A stretch of 37,500 bases of DNA from Prorocentrum cordatum (lineage: Eukaryota; Sar; Dinophyceae; Prorocentrales; Prorocentraceae), in contig CAUYUJ010016285.1 of assembly GCA_963575745.1 (NCBI GenBank), forward strand, positions 1-37,500. Direction: 5' to 3'. Below are positions 30,191 through 37,500 of this stretch, in pieces. How positions within the stretch are numbered: position 1 is the stretch's first letter; every line of letters begins with the position of its first letter. Position numbers and translations under genes: made by a program. The notes below the pieces were generated by a model. That model saw only the letters and a list, made by a program, of their open reading frames with translations, was not told the DNA's origin and did no database searches.

Positions 30191-30914
30191 GTGCGTGCGT
30201 TTGTGTTCAGATCTGATGTGATTCTCTTCGCCCTCGGGCAGCGACGCACTGAGACCACATACTCTAGCGTCAGTACGCAGAAGAAACATATTAAAAACAC
30301 GGGCGCGCGCTGTACATGCAATCATTTCAGATCGTTGGGTTTGTTGCCAGGGGTGGTGTGCTGGGTTGTTAGTTCGTTTATGCAATACATTGGTTGGGTT
30401 GTGGGGTTGTCGATCACATGTTGGACATCGCATGCATCAGTTTCATGTGCGTTCGAGGTGGGTGTGGGGTGTGAGCTCGTGGATTATGTGAGTTCGGTTG
30501 TTCGGCAGTGGTGGTTGTTCTGTACTCGGGTTGTGGTAGTGGTGGTAGTGGTGGTTGGGCTGGGTCGACGGTTCGGTGGACGAGTTGGGTGGGTGGTGTC
30601 GGGTGGTTGGTGCTTGCACAGTAGTGGTGGCTTGTATGGCTTACGCAACCTGCTCATCATGCACTGCCACATCAGTCCACTTCCGAACGCAGCGCACACA
30701 TGACGATGCAAACAAGCAAATCCCCAGCCCCATGTCACCAGTCGGAGTGTTCCCCGGCTCGAGCGCGGCTGGAATCCCACCGCGTTCGATCCCAGAACTG
30801 CGCGCAAGGCAAGACCATGCACCGATCGCAACGTTCAGGCCACAATCGTCCGAGTAGTCCTATGCACCACCTCCTTGTCCGTTCGATCGACCCCTGAATC
30901 ATCCTGAACACAAT

Positions 30915-30990
30915 TACATACATACACACATACATACATACATACATACATACAGACACCCAGACATACAGACATACAGACATACAGACA
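30915..30990. repeat. (CATA)n / (CAGA) tetranucleotide tract
   Basis: ACATACATACATACAGACATACAGAC pattern. The following 31000-31430 is mixed sequence without a supported gene. Confidence 0.9.
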
Positions 30991-31435
30991 AACATACATC
31001 ACTCGAGGATGTCGCTGCGCATGCGAGGCAGGATTGAAGCATCCTCAGAGACTCGACTCCTGAACCATCCTTGGGGGTCCTAGGCGGGTGCCCGTTTGCA
31101 TGAACCGTTTGGCGCCCATGGCACATGCATTCTGAAATCATCCTGCAGAGGGGCCTCTCGGGAGAGCGCAACTCGAGGGACAGCGAGGGGGACAGCGTCG
31201 ACGTGAGGGGGAAGGGAAGTTCGAGGGAGGGAGGCTGGTAGGAGGGTTGCGGCATGGGGGAGGGGGCGTTGGACATCGTTCTATCGAACGAGCGTTCTCG
31301 AGCTGGAATCTCCTGGACTCGAGGGGAGGGCGGGCAACTATTGTGCCTCGCGGCCTGCGCTTGATCTTGCCAGCGCTCGAGCTGGTCCGTCAGCGCGCGT
31401 GCAACATAATGCGCATGCGGTCTCTTGAGACTCTC

Positions 31436-31436
31436 G

Positions 31437-31494
<58 letters not shown>

Positions 31495-31495
31495 A

Positions 31496-31575
<80 letters not shown>
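31436..31575. repeat. (TC)n microsatellite
   Basis: About 140 bases of TC dinucleotides with two TA interruptions. Confidence 0.97.
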
Positions 31576-31578
<3 letters not shown>

Positions 31579-31934
31579 GCTCCTCTCACCCTCCAAAAAT
31601 GAAGGGGGCTATACGGAGCCGCGGGGGCGCTCAGCTCCACCAGTACACCACCAGTAGTATACGTCGCCTGGTCAGGGCACGATTGAGGTAGAAGCGAGGG
31701 CATGGGAAGGAAGAGGTGTAGAGGATGAATGTGTGAGAGTAGGAAGCAGGGATGGATCTAGCAGGAGGAGGAGAACTCTTGCAGAAAGGCGCATGAGTTT
31801 ATATCGATGGAGGGCGGAGGGGAGGGACGAGCGAGGAGGTAAACACGAGGAGTGGGAGGCGCACGTCGTGGAGAAGGCGCTCGAAGAGGAGTGAGGAAAC
31901 TAATCGTGTATGAATGTACATATATATATATACA

Positions 31935-32280
31935 TCAAAGGACTGGGGATCGAGGGGATAAGTATGGCCCGATGCTGGCCTGGGCCATGCCACGGCCCAC
32001 ACGTAGCAGGTCATCTTCTCGATGTGTCGTCACCTCTGGGAAGGAATCATGATGATACACATGGCAGATGTGCACCGAAACTCCGCCAGCTGGGGCCTCA
32101 GGAAGATAAGGGTTGCAGGCGTAAGGAAGGCTGGAGCACCAGCAGCAGATGAGAGCAGAAGGATGCGGATCGATGTAGACCATTCGCTGCTTTGTGATGT
32201 CAGGGTCGCGCGGGCACAGATTTGCCCAAGTGACCCTGGCACCACAGGGAGATGCTTCGAACGTGTAGATTTTGAAGCTC
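31935..32280 (-). CDS. Possible exon or short gene, unrecognised
   Basis: An open minus-strand stretch of about 115 codons containing FKIYTFEASPCG, MVYIDPHPSALICCWCSS and HVYHHDSFPE, ending in TGA at 31935, or spliced at GAG|GTGACG (about 32035). Composition is protein-like, but GC3 is lower than in the neighbouring exons, no clear acceptor is seen, and the opposite strand is also open. It lies between the two minus-strand genes. Confidence 0.25.
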
Positions 32281-32512
32281 AGTGCTCCCGATCATCCTTA
32301 TGTGCTTCTTCCCCTCCACCCTCCTCCGAGCTCGTCCTTCCCAGCCCCATCCCGCGCTATCTTATGCTTGTCTTCCTCCTCTCTCCTCCCGCTGGCATTC
32401 CTCTCTCCTCCTTATAGTTCTCTTCCTCCTCTCTCCTCCTTATACTTCTCTTCCTCCTCCTCTCTCCTCCTTATACGTCTCCTCCTTCGTCCTCTTAGGC
32501 CCAGGATCTCAC

Positions 32513-35500
32513 CTAAGATCCACTGGAGGAGCGCAGCTCGTTCACAACGCTGTTCCTGTACGAGCTCACGACAGCCTTGGCGGCGGTCGGCTTCTCGGTG
32601 ATCTTCTGCACGACGCACTTCGGGGCCATGCGGGGAGGAGGCGGAGGGGGAGGATGGCATTGGCGATGGGAGGTGGGGGTTGGAACTATACGAGGGATGA
32701 GGACGGTGGGTCATGGGAGGACTGAAAGGCTGCAGGAGTGGGAGGAAACAAGGGCCCGTGTAGCCACGAGCCCAGAAGAGGGAGGACGGTCTGAAATAGT
32801 CATCCCCCTCGAGCTCGCCTCTGCGTCGACCTCTTGATCGCCATCCTCCCTCTTCCTTCCTCCCCCCTCCCCGCCATCCTGCAGCCGCTCGATCAGCTCC
32901 CCTCCTCGTCCTCCTTCCCCTGGTGTCCTTCATGCACGTCTCGCTCAGCTCCTTGGCATTGTCGCTCTCGCCCCACGTCTTGTCGGCGCACTGGATTAAT
33001 TGCGGCCAGCCATTCGTCGCTGTGGTCGCCCTGAACACGATAGTGCTGATCTTCTCAGCACCCCTCCTCTTCGAATTCTGCATTCCTTCATCCCCAAGCC
33101 CGCAGAAGCGCGGGCATGGTAGTGAAGGTAGGGCAGATCCCCACTGCCTTATCACCACCCTGGAGATCCACTACCCCTGTCATCGAGGACAAGTGCGTGG
33201 ACCTCGAGGGTGGGGAAGTACAATGAGGAGAACGACAATGAGGAGGGGGAAGGGGAGGAGGAGGAGGAGGAAGAGGAGGAAGAGGAGGAGGAGTTCAGGA
33301 CGAGGAGGAGGAGGAGGAGGAGGTGGCGACGAGGAGGAGGAGGAGGAGGAGGAGGGGGAAGAGGAGAAGGAGCAGGGGGGTCCTCTTCATCTTGATGTTA
33401 TAGAACTCGCCGCCGACCTGGATCGTCACCATGCCTGCGCTGGCTGACCGTTCCTCCCTGCCCCTCCTGCCCCCCCCCGTGGGCCTTGGGAGCCTCTTTG
33501 ACTTGTGGTGAGCAAGGACAGGATGGTGATGATGGTGATGGTGATGATGTTGATGACGATGATGCTAACGGTGATGGTGATGCTGACGAAGCTGGAGGAG
33601 GAGGAGGAGGAGGAGGAGGGGGAAGAGGAGAAGGAGCTGGGGGGTCCTCTTCATCTTGATGTTATAGAACTCGTCGCCGACCTGGATCGTCGCCATGCCT
33701 GCGCTGGCTGACCGTTCCTCCCTGCCCCTCCTGCCCCCCCCGCGGGCATTGGGAGCCTCTTTGACTTGTGGTGAGCAAGGAAAGGATGGTGATGATGGTG
33801 ATGGTGATGATGTTGATGACGATGATGCTAACGGCGATGGCGATGCTGATGAAGCTGAGGACGCCGATGATAAGGAGGAGGAGAAGGAGGAGGAGAAGGA
33901 GGAGGGGAGGAGGAGGAGGAGGGAGAGGAGGGGAGGAGGAGGAGGAGGAGGAGGAGGATGGGGGGAGGAGGATCTTGAGTCACGGCATGCAAGACCGACT
34001 TTACAAAACGAAGTGGTCCTCGACCGCCCCCCCCCATTCCGCGCTTCTTCGAGCCCTGGCACCGTCTGGCAGCTCGGCGCTCTGCCCCTCGATCCCCTGG
34101 TCGACCTCGGCGCCCTGCTCATCGATCTCCCGGACCTCGGCGCCCTGCTCCTCGATCTCCTGGTCGACCTCGGCGCCCTGCTCATCGATCTCCCGGACCT
34201 CGTCCCCGCTCTCCTGGACCTCGGCGCCCTGCTCATCGATCTCCTGGACCTCGGCGCCCTGCTCCTCGATCTCCTGGACCTCGGCGCCCTCATCGATCTC
34301 CTGGACCTCGGCGCCCTCCTCGATCTCCTGGACGGCGCCCTCCTCGATATCCTGGACCTCGGCGCCCTCCGCGTCGACTGGCTGCACCAGCTCTGCCTAC
34401 ATGCGGAAATCGATGATATGTACATGCGTGCATGGCAGATCTATACACATGTATGCACGCATGGATGTGTATACCTGCATGCACGTCTGCATGCAGTCTG
34501 CACACATACACATGGCATAGATGCATGCCTGTAGGTGTGCACGGCGTATGGTTGTGACTATATGTATATATATATAGATGTATCGGCAGGCATGTCTGCA
34601 TACGTGGATGGATCGATACATGTATGCATTAATTGCTGTTTTCATGTAAGCATGCATGTTTGTATACATGACTATATGTATGTATGTGGGCATGTATGCA
34701 TACATACTTGAGCGTGTGTGCATGTATGTATGCATGTGTGTGGGCGTGTGCATGTATGCATGCATCATGTGTGTATGGATGCATGACTCTGTGCATGCAT
34801 GTATACATATGTGCATAGTCGGTTGCGTAATCATGCATACATGTATGTGTTATGTGTGCATGACTGTATGTCTACATGTAGGTATGCGTGTACGTATGTA
34901 TAAATGGATGCATACATATATATATATGGTTGTGACACATATATATACACACATATATCTAGATATATGTATGTGTGCGTATGTGCGTGTGTGTATGCAT
35001 GTATGTGTGTGTATGCACGTATGTATGTATGCATGTATGCATACATATACGCAGGTATGTAGGTATGTAGGCATGTATGTTTGTATGTGTGTATATGTAT
35101 GTGTGTATGGATGTATGTATGCCTGTATGTATGTATGCATATACGTGTATATATGTAGACATGTATGTATGTATGTGTGTATGTATGAATGTATGTACGT
35201 ACGTATGTATGTATGTATGTGTGTATGTGTGTATGTATGTATGTACTTATGTACGTATGTACGTATGTATGTATGTGTGTATGTGTGTATGCGTGCATGC
35301 GTGTAGGTGCGCGTGCGAGCATGCATAGGAACCAGTACAGAGGGACGGAGCTGCACACATGGATGCGGGATTGAGTATTGCCTAGGCGTGGGGAAGTGAG
35401 TGATCGAGGAGGAGAAAAGGGACGAGGGGGGCGAAGAGGACGAGGAAGCCTTCGGTGCTGCTGCTGGGCGCTTCATGCGCTTCATCTGCGTGCTGCCTGC

Positions 35501-35932
35501 TGTTGCTGCTGCTGCTGCTGCTGCTGGGCGCTTGATCGTCGGCAGCTGCAGCATCGGCTCGTCTTTGATGGCCACCATCTCTTTCTGCTCCAGCTGCTGC
35601 TTCTTCTTCGGCTTCTTCGTCTTCTCCTTGATCCGCGACTTCCTAAGAGGTCATCCTCGCCCTCCTCCTCGTGCCGTCCTGCTCCTCCACATCCACCTCA
35701 TCGGTTAAATGCTTTACCTTCTCTGGTTACGTCCCCATTATCTGTCTCCTCCTCCTCCTCATCCTCATCATCATCATCCTCTTCCTCATCCTCATCCCTC
35801 CTCATCATTCCCTGTACCGATCATCGTCCTCCTTCTCATAACTTGCCTCCTCGCCTGGGGGACGCCCCCATCGCTTTCTGCCTGATCGTCACCATCAGCA
35901 TCATCATCATCATCATCATCATCATCGTCATC

Positions 35933-35964
<32 letters not shown>

Positions 35965-37082
35965 CATAATCGTCATCATCATAATCGTCACCATCATCCC
36001 ACCACCCTCACCAGCATCATCATCACCACCATCAGCATCATCAGCATCATCATCAGCATTATCATCTGCCTTGGCGTCGTATCATCGTTCACTTGCTGCT
36101 GCCGCTGCTCGTCCTCCTCCTGGTCCTTCCTCCCTCTCGAACTCTGGCGCACTCTTTCCCTCGATCCTTGGCGTCACCCTGCTCGCGAGCAGGGACTTGA
36201 TGAATGGGATTTTGCGCTTCGGCGCGGGGCTCTCGATCTTGCCGCGCGGCGCAGCCTGCTCCTCGATCTCTTGACTATCGTGGTCGAGCTCGTCGCCCTT
36301 GTGCGCCTCTCTCAAGCCATCCTCTTCCTGATCGTCCTCCTTACTTCATTATCATCCCCCGTCTCCTCAGCATGTTTCCCCTCATCTCTCCTTATTCTCG
36401 ATTCTTCTCCTTCTCCTCCTCCTCCTGCTCTTCCTCTTCCCTCACCTGCCCCTCACCCCCTCGTCTCACCTGTGCCTTCCCTCTTACATGTTGGCTTGAC
36501 TCATCTTCCGTGTTACCTCCTCCTCCTCTTCCTCGATCCTCCTCCTCCCTCTCTCGACCCTTCTCCTCCATCTTCGCCATTCGTCCTCCTTCGTCCGCTT
36601 CGTCAGCTTCTTCCCTGGCAGACCTGTGCCAACATCTGGCGGAAGCCGTCCTCAGTAATTTGCTCCTCATCCTCGCTGTCGTAGGGCGTGATCTGCCTAT
36701 CTGCGCTGGCCTTGTCAGGAAGGAGGGGGGGGATCCGAGGAGGAACAACTGAGAGCTGATGGGTCAGAATGGCGAAAGAGAGGACGGAGGCGGGGGTGGA
36801 CGAGGAGGAGAAGGATGAGGAGGAAGAGAAGGAGGAGGAGGACGAGGAAGCGGATGAAAAGGAGTGCGGGATAGGCGCGAGGAGGAGAAGGACGATGAGG
36901 AGGTGAAGTAGAAGGATGAGAGAGGGGAAATGAGGGGCGAGCGGGGATCAGAGAAGGGCGGGGGGCGTGGCACGGTGGATGAGAGAGGCGCCTCCAGCTC
37001 CGCCCTCGCCTGCTGGATGCACACTCCTGTCATCTTCTGGTAGTGCGCATGGATGCGCCGAATCGCTCGCCCCTGCAAGTAC
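32513..37082 (-). CDS. Multi-exon gene, 3' part; Lys-rich, Glu-repeat protein, unrecognised
   Basis: Exons in transcript order: about 36992-37082, 36624-36696, 36167-36306, 35450-35642, 34063-34396, one of 33647-33698 or 33383-33434, 32928-33066, 32513-32617 (TAG stop). From the second exon on every phase closes, giving 344 codons before the stop. Order of the protein: RAIRRIHAHYQKMTGVC; ITPYDSEDEEQITEDGF; KRKIPFIKSLL; a Lys-rich stretch with two KRPAAA motifs; a Glu-rich repeat; ATIQVGDEFYNIKMK; ISTIVFRATTATNGWPQLIQ and ADKTWGESDNAKELSETC; and a short basic tail. The last third reads like a compact conserved domain. KRPAA and basic runs suggest a nuclear protein (inference). The first listed exon does not join the second in phase, so an exon is missing or its edge is wrong. 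The true 5' end lies beyond it. Confidence 0.65.
33383..33434 (-). CDS. Duplicated 52-nt exon, copy nearer the 3' end
   Basis: Encodes MVTIQVGGEFYNIKMK, between GCAG|GC and AAGAG|GACC (GA donor). Part of a tandem duplication of about 264 bp with 33647-33698; two residues differ (V/A, G/D). Joins the Glu-rich exon and the ISTIVF exon in phase. Confidence 0.65.
33647..33698 (-). CDS. Duplicated 52-nt exon, copy nearer the 5' end
   Basis: Encodes MATIQVGDEFYNIKMK with the same splice sites and phases as 33383-33434. As 52 is not a multiple of three, using both copies would break the frame, so only one can be included per transcript. Confidence 0.65.
34063..34396 (-). CDS. Glu-rich repeat exon
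   Basis: 334 bp exon (GTAG|GCAGAG to GACG|GTGCC) made of about ten imperfect copies of a 10-residue unit GAEV(Q/R)EI(D/E)EQ, with shorter variants. At DNA level it is a 24-30 bp minisatellite kept in frame. It probably forms an acidic helical or disordered spacer. Confidence 0.65.
34420..35330. repeat. TGTATG array inside an intron
   Basis: About 900 bp of ATGT/GTAT/CATG steps filling the intron 34397-35449 between the KRPAAA exon and the Glu-rich exon. Confidence 0.92.
35450..35642 (-). CDS. Lys-rich exon with KRPAAA motifs
   Basis: 193 bp, TTAG|GA acceptor and GAAG|GC donor. Encodes KSRIKEKTKKPKKKQQ, then IKRPAAAAAAA and MKRMKRPAAAPK. The poly-Ala comes from a GCA (CTG on the plus strand) run of about seven triplets, likely variable in length. 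Basic clusters suit nuclear targeting or nucleic-acid binding (inference). Confidence 0.65.
35755..36065. repeat. CTC and ATC/CAT triplets inside an intron
   Basis: Fills most of intron 35643-36166, with CTC runs near 35750 and ATC/CAT triplets from about 35895. Confidence 0.9.
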
Positions 37083-37145
37083 CTTGGGTTCGAACACTGT
37101 TGATGACGGTGGTGGTAGAGGAGGAATGAGGAAGATGAGGGGACG

Positions 37146-37208
37146 GTGAGGATGAGCGAGGACGATGATGACAATGATGATGATGATGATGAAGAAGAAG
37201 ATGAAGAA

Positions 37209-37239
<31 letters not shown>

Positions 37240-37440
37240 GTGGTGGTGATGGTGATGGTGATGCTGATGCTGCTGATGATGATGATGATGATGATGATGG
37301 CGATGCCGCTGTGGATGATGACGACGATGCTAATGATGATGATGATGTGGATGATCATGCTGATGATGATGTTGATGCTGCTGATGATGACGATGCTGAT
37401 GGTGATACTGATGATGAGGAGGAGGAGGAGGAGGAGGAGA
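37146..37440. repeat. (GAT)n triplet tract at the window edge
   Basis: GATGAT and GAGGAG triplets on the plus strand, probably intronic to the Lys-rich/Glu-repeat gene, as it has the same form as its other introns. No exon seen in 37083-37500. Confidence 0.85.
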
Positions 37441-37500
37441 CGAAATGAGAGGAGGATGAGCAGGAGGAAGAGGAACAGGAGGCGTTGGATAGGTGCATAC

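Larger units (their letters stand above)
33336..33860. repeat. Tandem duplication of about 264 bp including an exon
   Basis: Unit 1 about 33336-33597 and unit 2 about 33600-33860, offset 263-264 bp. Each contains a GAGG run, the 52-nt exon, a C-rich run and a GAT-rich tract. Differences are few, so the duplication is recent. Confidence 0.85.

Noticed and set aside
34420-35330. Met/Tyr/Val/Cys-rich frames over the TGTATG array
   Set aside because: Repeat translations inside an intron bounded by two phase-matched exons.
1-37500. CRISPR arrays, tRNA and rRNA genes
   Set aside because: No evenly spaced identical repeats with unique spacers, and no cloverleaf with a T-loop consensus or rRNA-like sequence was recognised by eye.

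Overview
The window looks like dinoflagellate nuclear DNA. Four things point that way: a Ty1/copia polyprotein with a methyltransferase-like insert; a DIRS-like (tyrosine-recombinase) retroelement beside it; a transposase-like protein of a type I associate with high-copy dinoflagellate families; and two multi-exon genes on one strand whose introns use GT, GC and GA donors, with short direct repeats across the splice junctions. No bacterial, viral or organelle gene, rRNA or tRNA was found. I cannot name the genus. All gene calls rest on reading frames, motifs and splice-phase bookkeeping, not on database searches.

Layout, left to right. (1) 2-10319, minus strand: a structurally intact copia retrotransposon with 112-bp LTRs differing at one position, an initiator-tRNA-like primer binding site and one Gag-Pol frame. 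It abuts a CTC microsatellite (10320-10393). (2) 10394-16170, minus strand: a 5'-truncated DIRS-like element. Its frame keeps the end of RNase H, cytosine-methyltransferase-like motifs, Cys-rich clusters and a full tyrosine recombinase. Its 3' end has a B1-A2-B2 split-repeat arrangement. (3) 16171-19523: non-coding DNA with at least eleven same-strand copies of a degenerate motif around AACGCAAT, several GTCTCGA hairpins, a (TC)n tract and a 51-A run. (4) 19524-21770, minus strand: a two-exon transposase-like gene with a frameshift. (5) 21771-24081: microsatellites, two tandem repeats, possible exon fragments and a 67-nt hairpin.

(6) 24082-28362, minus strand: a gene of about eleven small exons, from an ATG with a basic start (MPPKRK) to a TGA. 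It has one apparent one-nucleotide excess and one irregular junction. (7) 28363-32512: spacer with several kinds of simple repeat, including a CATGAAA array with a roughly 170-bp higher-order period. (8) 32513-37082, minus strand: the 3' part of a second multi-exon gene. It has a lysine/KRPAA-rich exon, a Glu-rich repeat exon, a tandemly duplicated 52-nt exon and a conserved-looking C-terminal part. Its 5' end lies beyond or near the window edge.

The two host-like genes lie head to tail on the minus strand, as in dinoflagellate unidirectional gene arrays. Nearly every intron is made mostly of one type of simple repeat. Exons stand out as high-GC3 islands whose phases join; this is the main evidence for the gene models.
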